From Treponema sp. (GTDB lineage Bacteria; Spirochaetota; Spirochaetia; Treponematales; Breznakiellaceae), in NCBI GenBank assembly GCA_031290325.1, contig JAITNU010000177.1, positions 1 to 27,666 on the forward strand: DNA of 27,666 nt, in the 5' to 3' direction. The notes beneath the pieces were generated by a model. The model saw only the letters and a program-made list of their open reading frames with translations. It did no database searches and had not been told where the DNA came from. Within the stretch, counting starts at the first letter, position 1. Each line of letters starts with the position of its first letter. Made by a program: the position numbers and the translations under genes. Shown piece after piece: positions 1 to 5,910 of this stretch.

Positions 1-131
1 GGTTTTTGATAATTTTTTCCTGATATTTTTAAATCGGGGACGGAATTTTTTATATTTTACTATATATATACTATAAGTAGGATTCACCCTTCGATTCAAT
101 CCGCCAGGTCCCCCCCATAAAACCTTCACCC

Positions 132-539
132 CTACACCAGATCCGGTTCCATTTTTAAGCTTAAGAGCTGCCGCATCCTATCAAGAAGTTCCTTACTAAG
201 CTCTTTATTTTCCCGCTCCAGGTCAGTAATATTTTTTTTTAATGCCTCAAGTTCCTGTTGAAGCCCTTCAACTTCAGAGGTGTTTAGACGAGTGGTTTTT
301 ACCTGAGCCGGTACAATGCCCTCATTTTTTCCCACCCCCAGTAAAAGCCAATTCAGGTCTACATGGTACACTTCAGCCAAGGCTGAAAGCACCTGCCGTG
401 AGGGTTCCCGGGCGCCCCGTTCAATATCGCTAATCACCGAGTGACTGATACCGATTGAGGCGGCAAAGTCCTTTTGTTTGAGGCCGCTTGTGGCCCTCAC
501 TTCCCGAAAACGTACCGCGATACCTTCATCATTGTACAT
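132..539 (-). CDS. XRE-family HTH regulator with C-terminal coiled coil
   Basis: This is a DNA-binding regulator of the phage-repressor (XRE/Cro) type. Residues about 6-65 form the helix-turn-helix domain: LKQKDFAASIGIS is helices 2-3 and SVISDIERG is the recognition segment. Residues about 85-130 are rich in Glu, Leu and Lys with heptad spacing, so a coiled coil for dimerisation is likely. I chose the ATG at 539. The same frame runs up to a TTG at 569, but neither start has a good Shine-Dalgarno. A GATAAT box at 546-551 lies six bases before the ATG, which fits a leaderless message. A 7-bp inverted repeat (ACGCAAA/TTTGCGT, 564-597) upstream could be its own operator. The target is unknown. 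Neighbours are accessory genes, not an identifiable prophage. Confidence 0.8.
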   Translation of the reverse strand: MYNDEGIAVRFREVRATSGLKQKDFAASIGISHSVISDIERGAREPSRQVLSALAEVYHVDLNWLLLGVGKNEGIVPAQVKTTRLNTSEVEGLQQELEALKKNITDLERENKELSKELLDRMRQLLSLKMEPDLV

Positions 540-563
540 AGTATGATTATCCGATAGCTTATT

Positions 564-597
564 ACGCAAATATAAAATAATTTGTCTGGTTTTGCGT
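564..597. promoter_or_regulatory. Inverted repeat ACGCAAA-N20-TTTGCGT upstream of XRE gene
   Basis: Perfect 7-bp arms at 564-570 and 591-597 are separated by 20 bp in the intergenic region between two divergent genes. The position fits an autoregulatory operator of the XRE repressor. Binding itself is inference. Confidence 0.35.
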
Positions 598-605
598 TTT
601 TATAC

Positions 606-635
606 TTGACAAAGTTTAATTTTACGAATTATTAT
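606..635 (+). promoter_or_regulatory. Sigma70-type promoter for the DUF6573-like gene
   Basis: A consensus -35 TTGACA (606-611) and a -10 TATTAT (630-635) are separated by 18 bp. Start of transcription is expected near 642, giving a leader of about 60 nt before the ATG at 701. Confidence 0.6.
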
Positions 636-700
636 GAGATTAGGTCAAGAATATGCTCCATAAAAAATCGCAAAATCAGCATCAAGGAGTCTTTATAAGT

Positions 701-1081
701 ATGCAACAAACGGCGGTAAATAGCAAGTGCAGTGGGATATTTATGGATCTGAGCGAAGCGGCACACCATGAGGGGATTGATATACCGGTTGCCATAAGCA
801 CCGCGCTGGTACAGCAACTGGCTCCTACGCCCCTGCTTTCCTCGATAGGAATAACCTTTGAACAGCGGGTAACCAATCTCTTGAAACTCGTCCGTGCCCA
901 TCTTAAACCATCTGGCCCAACCGGTGAACCAATAGAACAGCAGCTCACCCTCCCCTTTATGGTACTGCAGGCTCCGGTGGTATCTGAGGAGGTTCTTTCA
1001 ATTATCGTACTGGTGCAACAAGGTGAAGAAGGGAAACCGGTAATCACCCTGACCAAGGCACGGGATAATGACGACTTGTAA
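701..1081 (+). CDS. DUF6573-like protein
   Basis: This is a 126-residue protein of unknown function. The core GIFMDLSEAAHHEGIDIPVA near residue 10 matches my memory of the DUF6573 family (a V(L)VDVSETAREAGFKIPVAV-like block). The C-terminal KPVITLTKARDNDDL matches the family ending (PVITI...DD). The region between is a helical segment followed by a predicted beta stretch. The start is the ATG at 701 because AAGGAG (684-689) lies 11 nt upstream. An earlier in-frame ATG at 653 lacks a ribosome site and would sit only about 11 bases after the predicted transcription start. The family is common on plasmids and other mobile DNA, which fits the accessory neighbourhood. I have no biochemical role to offer. 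An opposite-strand frame of similar length over the same DNA is treated as a shadow. Confidence 0.65.
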   Translation: MQQTAVNSKCSGIFMDLSEAAHHEGIDIPVAISTALVQQLAPTPLLSSIGITFEQRVTNLLKLVRAHLKPSGPTGEPIEQQLTLPFMVLQAPVVSEEVLSIIVLVQQGEEGKPVITLTKARDNDDL

Positions 1082-1102
1082 GCAATTGGCATAGGGCTCT
1101 GT

Positions 1103-1291
1103 CTAAGATTTCTGGGGTGCCTCTCCACTGGGCTGTACCTGCTCGACAGCAGGCTCTGTGGGAGTCTCCCATTCTCCCGGCAATGTATACCTGATAATAT
1201 CTTTTTCCCCGGTTGACAGGAAGATCCTCAGCTTTCCGGCGCGGTTCCGGGGGAAGGTTTCCCCGGCTATCGTGGGTATATCGGTTTTCAT
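1103..1291 (-). CDS. Small hypothetical protein, 62 aa
   Basis: I do not recognise this protein. It begins MKTDIPTIAGETFPRNRAGK, has a short beta-like middle (LRIFLSTGEKDIIRYTLPG) and ends in a Pro/Glu/Gln-rich tail. There is no signal peptide or membrane segment. The ATG at 1291 was chosen because GAGGAA lies four bases before it. A longer frame reaching 1354 has no ribosome site. It is convergent with the DUF6573-like gene, with 21 bases between their ends and no clear terminator. It is short, so it could still be spurious, but the ribosome site and sensible composition favour a real gene. Confidence 0.45.
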   Translation of the reverse strand: MKTDIPTIAGETFPRNRAGKLRIFLSTGEKDIIRYTLPGEWETPTEPAVEQVQPSGEAPQKS

Positions 1292-1357
1292 GGTTCCTCG
1301 TTCTTTATTGAGAACAATCGAAGTATCGGATAGACTACATAATACCGAATACAATTG

Positions 1358-1370
1358 TCGCTCATGGCGA
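1358..1370. promoter_or_regulatory. TCGC-N5-GCGA palindrome, copy 1
   Basis: TCGC (1358-1361) and GCGA (1367-1370) with 5 bp between, upstream of the leftward 62-aa gene. The same 13-mer architecture recurs at 1494-1506, suggesting a shared operator for one of the XRE regulators. Short, so chance is possible. Confidence 0.25.
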
Positions 1371-1493
1371 TTACAATAATATTACAATAGTTAGGATGTG
1401 TCAAGGAGGATGAACGAATCACATACTCTTTTTTAAGTCTCTTTTCTTCACGATAATACTACTCAACAGATTCTCTGATATCATCTATAATAA

Positions 1494-1506
1494 TCGCTTA
1501 AAGCGA
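1494..1506. promoter_or_regulatory. TCGC-N5-GCGA palindrome, copy 2
   Basis: TCGCTTAAAGCGA is a perfect odd palindrome of 13 bp, 32 bp upstream of the -35 box of the second XRE gene. It shares the TCGC-N5-GCGA form with copy 1. The rest of the 1292-1574 gap is AT-rich and I see no gene in it. A tiny frame at about 1410 (MNESHTLF then stop) directly after AAGGAGG is too short to call. Confidence 0.3.
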
Positions 1507-1537
1507 CCAATTTTCTATTTTTTATCATATTAGTGTT

Positions 1538-1567
1538 TTGACCTAAACGTAAAGATGATCGTTAAAT
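1538..1567 (+). promoter_or_regulatory. Promoter of second XRE gene, predicted leaderless
   Basis: -35 TTGACC (1538-1543) and -10 TTAAAT (1562-1567) with 18 bp between. The ATG at 1575 is seven bases after the -10, so transcription would begin at or next to the start codon. No Shine-Dalgarno is visible. Confidence 0.4.
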
Positions 1568-1574
1568 TCAAAGT

Positions 1575-1919
1575 ATGAACGAAAATGAATTACGTGGCAT
1601 ATTAGGGACCAATTTGAAACGATACCGTTGTTTCCGGGGCTTATCCCAGGCAAAATTAGCGGAAATCGTTGATATTTCGCCAAACTTCATCAGTGATATA
1701 GAGACCGGTAAACGATGGCTCTCATCAGATACCCTGGTTAATCTTGCAGGTGCTTTAAATATTGATGTTTATGAGTTTCTTAAACCAGAAACAATTGTAC
1801 CTGATGATATTACCGCCTTTATCGCAAAATATACTGAAGAGGCTACGTCAATACTGACCACTTTAGTGGCACAATCCCTGGGAAAGCTGCGTAAACAGTA
1901 TCTTCCTGAATCAGAATAA
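1575..1919 (+). CDS. XRE-family HTH regulator
   Basis: This is a 114-residue transcriptional regulator. Residues about 10-68 form an XRE helix-turn-helix: LGTNLKRYRCFRGLSQAKLA, then VDISPNFISDIETGKRWLS, then an ALNIDVYEFLKP end that is typical of stand-alone repressors. Residues 75-114 are predicted helical with no recognised domain and probably mediate dimerisation. The ATG at 1575 has no ribosome site, and the promoter position suggests a leaderless message. The antitoxin gene follows 52 bp downstream with its own promoter. It is a candidate regulator of itself and perhaps of the antitoxin gene. Its target is unknown. Confidence 0.8.
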   Translation: MNENELRGILGTNLKRYRCFRGLSQAKLAEIVDISPNFISDIETGKRWLSSDTLVNLAGALNIDVYEFLKPETIVPDDITAFIAKYTEEATSILTTLVAQSLGKLRKQYLPESE

Positions 1920-1936
1920 AGTTTTGAAAAAAAAAC

Positions 1937-1965
1937 TTGACTAAAATGATAATAAGGGCTATATA
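1937..1965 (+). promoter_or_regulatory. Promoter of antitoxin gene, predicted leaderless
   Basis: -35 TTGACT (1937-1942), 17-bp spacer, -10 TATATA (1960-1965). The ATG at 1972 starts six bases later, exactly where transcription would begin, and no Shine-Dalgarno is present. Confidence 0.55.
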
Positions 1966-1971
1966 TTTAAT

Positions 1972-2274
1972 ATGATTACTGTAGGCGTTAAAGATTTAAA
2001 GGATCACCTTTCTCAGTATCTGCGATACGTTAAGAACGGTGAAAAAGTGATTATCACTGAATACAATAGGATCATCGCAGAAATAACGGTTCCTGAAAAA
2101 CAGGACGGGGCTTCAACCTTTGAGCAAAGACTTATGGAAATGGTCGAAAAGGGTGAAGTCATTCTCACTAAAACGGATGCGCCCCCGGCTCCTAAACCAA
2201 AATTCGCGGAACATATTGATTATGAGACGATTCTGGAAGAAGTCAGGGTGGATCAGGATGATTTCGTACACTGA
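1972..2274 (+). CDS. Phd/YefM-type antitoxin, no intact toxin
   Basis: This is a 100-residue antitoxin of a type II toxin-antitoxin pair. The N-terminal 45 residues carry the Phd/YefM DNA-binding fold: TVGVKDLKDHLSQYLRYVKN, then GEKVIITEYNRIIAEI. The C-terminal half is hydrophilic and would be the part that wraps and blocks the toxin. Antitoxins of this type usually precede a VapC-like PIN-domain nuclease and repress their own promoter. Here the next gene ends only 12 bp downstream on the other strand, so no toxin gene fits. An overlapping ATG at 2258 starts MISYTD and then stops, which looks like the first codons of a lost VapC. It may now be an orphan antitoxin. Confidence 0.8.
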   Translation: MITVGVKDLKDHLSQYLRYVKNGEKVIITEYNRIIAEITVPEKQDGASTFEQRLMEMVEKGEVILTKTDAPPAPKPKFAEHIDYETILEEVRVDQDDFVH

Positions 2275-2278
2275 TTGA
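2258..2278 (+). pseudogene. Possible six-codon remnant of a VapC toxin start
   Basis: An ATG at 2258 overlapping the antitoxin's end reads MISYTD and then TGA. VapC toxins commonly begin M-I-x-Y-x-D, where the Asp is the first catalytic acidic residue, and commonly overlap the antitoxin gene by a few codons. The reading is suggestive only, because six codons could be chance. Confidence 0.25.
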
Positions 2279-2286
2279 TGCTACGG

Positions 2287-3750
2287 TTAACGGAGTTCCG
2301 ATAGGGGCAGATTATTGAGGAGCAATATTTCCGGGCGATATTCAAAATGCATCGTATCGTACCAGATCCATTTGCCTCCCCAAATGAAACCATAGTCCTC
2401 AAAGGCTTTAATAACCGCAGGAGGTGGGTGAAGCCGTTTTTCATAAGGAACCGCCCACCAGTCAAGTTTGAGCCGGCTTGTCCAGAGCCAATAGGTAACG
2501 TCCTGGGAGCCGGTTTTCACTAAGAGGTCGATGGCGGCTCCATAAGCATGAAAACTTCTGCTCTCAGTAGCGGCAATGCTTCGCCAGTTCCAGGTCTCAA
2601 CGCTGTTGAGATTATTTATCCACTGCCGTACCCGGTTATCGGTTCGGGCTGCTGCGTATATCCGTTCTTCTACCAGAGAGAGTTCTTCCATTATCGAATA
2701 ATGAATGAGGATACTGTACCCTAAAAAGCGCATGGACTTTACCCGTTCATAAGACTCCTCCTTGGTATGGGCGCGCCACAGGGCATCGTAAAAATCCTGG
2801 GAACGTTTGGGAGGATGCAGGCGGCGCTCTTCTGCCTGCTGCTTCAGCCGGGCGGCTTCTGCAGGTCCCGGCGTTTTCCACGGCGGTAATTCCGCAGGAT
2901 ATTGATAAAAGGGCTGGGGATTATATGCTGCCGCCTGTTGACGCAAGGCTTCCGGGAGCAGCTTGCCCTGGGCATAGTAATAGTATACCCCCCGGACCGG
3001 TACCGCCCAGTCCCCATTCCGGTATTCTGCCGGGCCAATCCGTTCAGGATAGGCCGCAGCAAGGGCCTTCATGATCGTTTCGCTCAGTGCAGCAGCAGTT
3101 TCCCCGCTTAATTCCTGGGTATCGTCGGGGAGCTTCTTCCTTTGAGAGGAGATTTCAAGACGTACCGGGCCTGGTAGGGTCTGTGGAACTGAAGCTACCG
3201 GCGTCGCAGGTTTTGTTGATGCTGCTGGAATTATCGGTATTGCGGTTTTTGCTGATACTACCGGTTCCGGCAGTACTGTTTTTGTCGAACGTGATGCTGC
3301 TCCTGGCTTTGCCGGATCAGCAGGTATTGATGAAGTTTCCGGGGACAGGGGTGTTGGTAATGCTGGTATCGCCGACACTGCCGGTACTCTCGGCTTTGCC
3401 GGATCAGCAGGCACTGATGAGGTTTCCGGTGATGTCAGATCCGGTAACACCGGTATTACTGACACTACCGGGGATTCCGGAGCTGATGGGGATATCGGTA
3501 CTGATGCAGTTTCCGGCACTACCGGCAGTGGTGATGATGCTTCCGGTATGCTTAAGGTTTCAGGTGATGCCGCAGTGCTTACTGTTGCTGCAACCGCAGG
3601 ACTCGCTGTTGGCGGCGCTTTGATCTGAGGCTCTTGACGCTTCTCCGGGCTTCCCGAACACGCGGTAATGCAAAAACCAACTAACAACGGCATAAGCATT
3701 TTTTTACGCAATGGGCTGCTATAAACCAATGACTGTCTATTCTTACTCAT
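2287..3750 (-). CDS. M15-family peptidoglycan peptidase lipoprotein with Pro-rich linker
   Basis: This is a predicted cell-envelope zinc peptidase that cuts peptide stems of peptidoglycan (D-alanyl-D-alanine carboxypeptidase or L,D-endopeptidase type). From the ATG at 3750 the protein has 487 residues. A basic start (SPLRKK) and hydrophobic segment end in a lipobox, ITAC with Cys31, so it is probably lipid-anchored. Residues about 40-215 are a Pro/Ser/Thr/Ala-rich linker with a repeated 29-residue unit (SPETSSxPADPAKP). The catalytic domain is C-terminal: SFHAYGAAID supplies His401 and Asp408, and YDTMHFEY supplies His468. These match M15 zinc ligands, with Asp465 in the usual acidic position three before the last His. 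A TTG at 3783 could extend the frame, but it lies inside the promoter. The substrate bond is not certain. Confidence 0.85.
   Translation of the reverse strand: MSKNRQSLVYSSPLRKKMLMPLLVGFCITACSGSPEKRQEPQIKAPPTASPAVAATVSTAASPETLSIPEASSPLPVVPETASVPISPSAPESPVVSVIPVLPDLTSPETSSVPADPAKPRVPAVSAIPALPTPLSPETSSIPADPAKPGAASRSTKTVLPEPVVSAKTAIPIIPAASTKPATPVASVPQTLPGPVRLEISSQRKKLPDDTQELSGETAAALSETIMKALAAAYPERIGPAEYRNGDWAVPVRGVYYYYAQGKLLPEALRQQAAAYNPQPFYQYPAELPPWKTPGPAEAARLKQQAEERRLHPPKRSQDFYDALWRAHTKEESYERVKSMRFLGYSILIHYSIMEELSLVEERIYAAARTDNRVRQWINNLNSVETWNWRSIAATESRSFHAYGAAIDLLVKTGSQDVTYWLWTSRLKLDWWAVPYEKRLHPPPAVIKAFEDYGFIWGGKWIWYDTMHFEYRPEILLLNNLPLSELR
3305..3429 (-). repeat. Tandem 87-bp coding repeat in Pro-rich linker
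   Basis: A 38-bp segment at 3305-3342 recurs at 3392-3429 with only a few changes, 87 bp apart (29 codons). It encodes SPETSS(I/V)PADPAKP. A more degenerate Pro/Ser/Val-rich pattern extends through about 3160-3640. It gives the envelope protein a variable-length spacer, and unequal recombination could change its length. Confidence 0.7.
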
Positions 3751-3762
3751 AAAACTAAGGTT

Positions 3763-3791
3763 ATAATAGCACACTAGCCCCAAAAAAGCAA
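3763..3791 (-). promoter_or_regulatory. Promoter of the M15 lipoprotein gene
   Basis: On the minus strand, -35 TTGCTT (3791-3786), 17-bp spacer and -10 TATTAT (3768-3763). Transcription would start near 3756, leaving only about six nt before the ATG at 3750. This argues for that ATG over the TTG at 3783. Confidence 0.5.
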
Positions 3792-3817
3792 TTTAATCTT
3801 GCCCAATTGTGAGCATT

Positions 3818-5458
3818 TCACCGTGCCCCGGGATACAAAAATCGCTTAATCTTGAGGGTCGATGTTTTCTCAAAGGGTTCATACCGTATCTCGATGCGGT
3901 GAATCCGGGAAAAGGACGCAAGCTGCTTGTTGATTCCGGTTTTCAGGTCCTCAAGGCGCCCCTCTATGGCGGCCAGCATGGTTTTGGCTTTTTCGCTTAA
4001 TACGACCAGGGCAATAAGCTCTCCTTTATCGCTGGGATAGACCAGGGCATCCTCCACGAGGTGTGAGGTACTGAGAAGCCCCTCGATTTCTTCGGGGTAG
4101 ATGTTTTCCCCTGAAGGTCCCAGGATCAGGGCCTTGAGGCGCCCCCGGATAAAGAGATGTCCCCGCTTATCCAGAAACCCCAGGTCCCCGGTTTTAAACC
4201 AGCCGTCAACGGTAAAGGCTTCCCGGGTCTTTTCCTCGTCCCGGTAATACCCCATCATCACATTAGGCCCCCGGACCTGGATCTCCCCTTCAAGGGGAGT
4301 ATCTCCCGGCGCTTGATTCGGCACGATACGGACTTCTATATCCTTTAACACAGAACCGGCAGAACGGAAGGGAAAGTGGTAGGGCGCGGTACCTGACACC
4401 AGCGGCGCAGCTTCGGTAAGCCCATACCCGGGGGCATAGGGAAATTTGACCTTTCGCAGAAAGGCCTCGGTATCCTCAGAGAGGGGAGCACCGCCAATGC
4501 CGAAGAACCGGATGGCCTTGCCAAAGGTGGACATAAGGGTGCGTCCTGCCCAGGCAATGGCGAGAAACCGGGTCAGGGGGAAACGGTACAGGGGGTTTGC
4601 CAGAAGCGCCGGGGCTATACGGTTCCGGTATATTTTTTCGATAAAAAGGGGGACCGTTACCATAGCCGTGGGCCGCAGGGCTTGTATGGCCGGGAACAGA
4701 ACTGAAGGAGCCGGAGCACGATCAAGATAGACCGTCGAAGCCCCATTCATCACCGCATTCAGGAGGCCCAGGGTACATTCGTACGTATGGGCCAGGGGAA
4801 TGATCGACAGGAGCCGATCCCGTGGGAAGATTTTCATGAGGGACCGGGAGGAGAGGACGTTGTAGAGCAGGTTGCGGTGTGAAAGCATTACCCCCTTGCT
4901 GCTACCGGTGGTTCCCGAAGTATAGATGAGGGTGGCGAGGTCTGTTTCTCTGGTTTCCGGGAAAGCGCCCCCTTCCTGGAGGGGAAGGCGTTTTTTCCGT
5001 CCATGCAGTACAACCTGTATGCTGACTTTTGCAACAGGTCCATTATCTGCTTCTTCAATGCTGTCGATATAGATGAAGGGAATAGCCGGATCTATCCCGC
5101 CTCCGGTGAGCTTGGGACTGGTCTTTTCGGTTATACAGAGGGCGCTAATGCCAGCATGACTTGCTATGGTTATAATTTGTTCCGATGAAAAGTCCGTGAG
5201 CACCGGCACGGTTACGGCCCCTGCGAGGGCTGCGGCGAAGTATGCGATAGGCCATTCAGGGCGGTTTTCTGCCAGGAGCATCACCCGGTCCCCGGCCCTG
5301 ACTCCCAGGCTGATAAGGAGGGCCGCAAACTGCCGGGTCCGCAGGCCAAATTCCTGATAGGTGATCCGGTTGTAGGTATGGCCATCCCGGTATATTTCAA
5401 AGGCCATCCGTTTGCTGTATTGTATCACCGCTTTTTGACTCAACTCGGCGAGGGTCAT
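3818..5458 (-). CDS. AMP-dependent acyl-CoA synthetase/ligase
   Basis: This is an adenylate-forming enzyme that activates a carboxylic acid, probably a long-chain fatty acid, with ATP and then CoA. The signature loop TLIYTSGTTGSSKGVMLSHR is followed by GYGLTEAAPLVSG, GWFKTGDLGFLDKRG, LILGPSGENIYPEEIE and a C-terminal KTSTLKIKRF with the catalytic Lys. These are all the core motifs of the family in order. The length (546 residues) is usual for bacterial FadD/FAA1-like proteins. I chose the ATG at 5458, preceded by GGAAAAG. The frame is open upstream to 5581 and into the VOC pseudogene, and an ATG at 5476 is also possible. No signal peptide or membrane segment is evident. It is not co-located with fatty acid genes. 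Relatives make the exact acyl substrate uncertain. Confidence 0.88.
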   Translation of the reverse strand: MTLAELSQKAVIQYSKRMAFEIYRDGHTYNRITYQEFGLRTRQFAALLISLGVRAGDRVMLLAENRPEWPIAYFAAALAGAVTVPVLTDFSSEQIITIASHAGISALCITEKTSPKLTGGGIDPAIPFIYIDSIEEADNGPVAKVSIQVVLHGRKKRLPLQEGGAFPETRETDLATLIYTSGTTGSSKGVMLSHRNLLYNVLSSRSLMKIFPRDRLLSIIPLAHTYECTLGLLNAVMNGASTVYLDRAPAPSVLFPAIQALRPTAMVTVPLFIEKIYRNRIAPALLANPLYRFPLTRFLAIAWAGRTLMSTFGKAIRFFGIGGAPLSEDTEAFLRKVKFPYAPGYGLTEAAPLVSGTAPYHFPFRSAGSVLKDIEVRIVPNQAPGDTPLEGEIQVRGPNVMMGYYRDEEKTREAFTVDGWFKTGDLGFLDKRGHLFIRGRLKALILGPSGENIYPEEIEGLLSTSHLVEDALVYPSDKGELIALVVLSEKAKTMLAAIEGRLEDLKTGINKQLASFSRIHRIEIRYEPFEKTSTLKIKRFLYPGAR

Positions 5459-5565
5459 CTTTTCCAAATAAACCATGCCGTGTTTGACCGTGCAATAGGT
5501 CTGAAGGTTGCATTGCAACGTAATTATCTCAACATACACTGACAGGTAATACCAATAGAAACGTT

Positions 5566-5802
5566 CTAAAGTATTTGACAAAATTCAATAAGCTCTTTAT
5601 TGGGACCTTCAATTTTGAAAAACTTAATCCCCTTGCCCCAGAAAGGCAGATTTTGAATTGCACTCACCACTTTTATGCAGAGCTTGATGATTTTCGTAGG
5701 CTTCAACAACCATAGTGCCGAATTTAAGAAAGCACACCTGGTATGCATGTCATTGGTTGGAATACCAATATGCTGAATACCGGTAATAAATTGCTCTATC
5801 AT
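5566..5802 (-). pseudogene. Decayed VOC/glyoxalase-family gene
   Basis: The 78-codon frame joins two recognisable ends of a VOC metalloprotein. The start, ITGIQHIGIPTNDM, holds the first metal-site His region. The end, NLPFWGKGIKFFKIEGPN then ELIEFCQIL, is a typical VOC C-terminus. The middle makes no sense in this frame. Shifting by one base gives FLKFGTMVVEAYENHQ, which is a standard VOC strand pattern. I infer one frameshift pair and deletion of roughly 60 codons, since intact members are about 130-140 residues. A good ribosome site (TGGAG) remains before the ATG at 5802. It lies next to the left CRISPR-like repeat, and its end overlaps the open frame upstream of the acyl-CoA synthetase. 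Confidence 0.75.
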
Positions 5803-5818
5803 GTTTTATCTCCATTTT

Positions 5819-5869
5819 AATCCACGCGCTCCCATGGATCGCGACCAAGCGCCTTTCTTCACAGCGGGG
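5819..5869 (-). repeat. CRISPR-repeat-like dispersed element, left copy
   Basis: This 51-bp element matches 10959-11009 at 49 of 51 positions; differences are T5839/G10979 and C5862/T11002. Read on the minus strand, the inner part is a unit with 5' GTCGC, a short imperfect hairpin around CAT and a 3' GTGGATTAAAA end. This is the layout of subtype I-C CRISPR repeats. One stem base is mismatched in this copy. The shared sequence continues about 25 bp on the 5' (leader) side but stops on the 3' (spacer) side. No further repeat or cas gene is present. Confidence 0.8.
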
Positions 5870-5910
5870 TTTAATACCCCGCCGCAGAGCGGCGGGGATT
5901 TTTTATTTTT
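5864..5910 (+). terminator. Strong hairpin with T-tract, terminator-like for the + strand
   Basis: CCCCGCCGC (5877-5885), loop AGA and GCGGCGGGG (5889-5897) are followed by ATTTTTTATTTTT on the plus strand. The overlapping pair GCGGGG (5864-5869) and CCCCGC (5877-5882) forms an alternative hairpin. The T-tract points against the leftward operon that ends at 5909, so it can end rightward transcripts. For the leftward message the hairpin would be a 3'-end stabiliser at best, as it is followed by TATTAAA and not by a U-run. Confidence 0.55.

Noticed and set aside
1..131. Gene or terminator at the left end
   Set aside because: AT-rich sequence with weak palindromes and a C run; nothing that can be supported.
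682..1128. Leftward 148-codon frame over the DUF6573-like gene
   Set aside because: Cys/Ser-rich shadow composition and no ribosome site; the plus-strand frame has a promoter, ribosome site and family match.
1400..1440. Tiny gene MNESHTLF after AAGGAGG
   Set aside because: Eight codons only and the ribosome site directly touches the ATG.
3087..3623. Rightward 178-codon frame
   Set aside because: Antisense shadow of the repetitive Pro-rich linker (Leu/Pro/Val-biased), no initiation signals.
3751..3783. TTG start extending the M15 lipoprotein
   Set aside because: Lies within the predicted promoter and would spoil the signal sequence layout.
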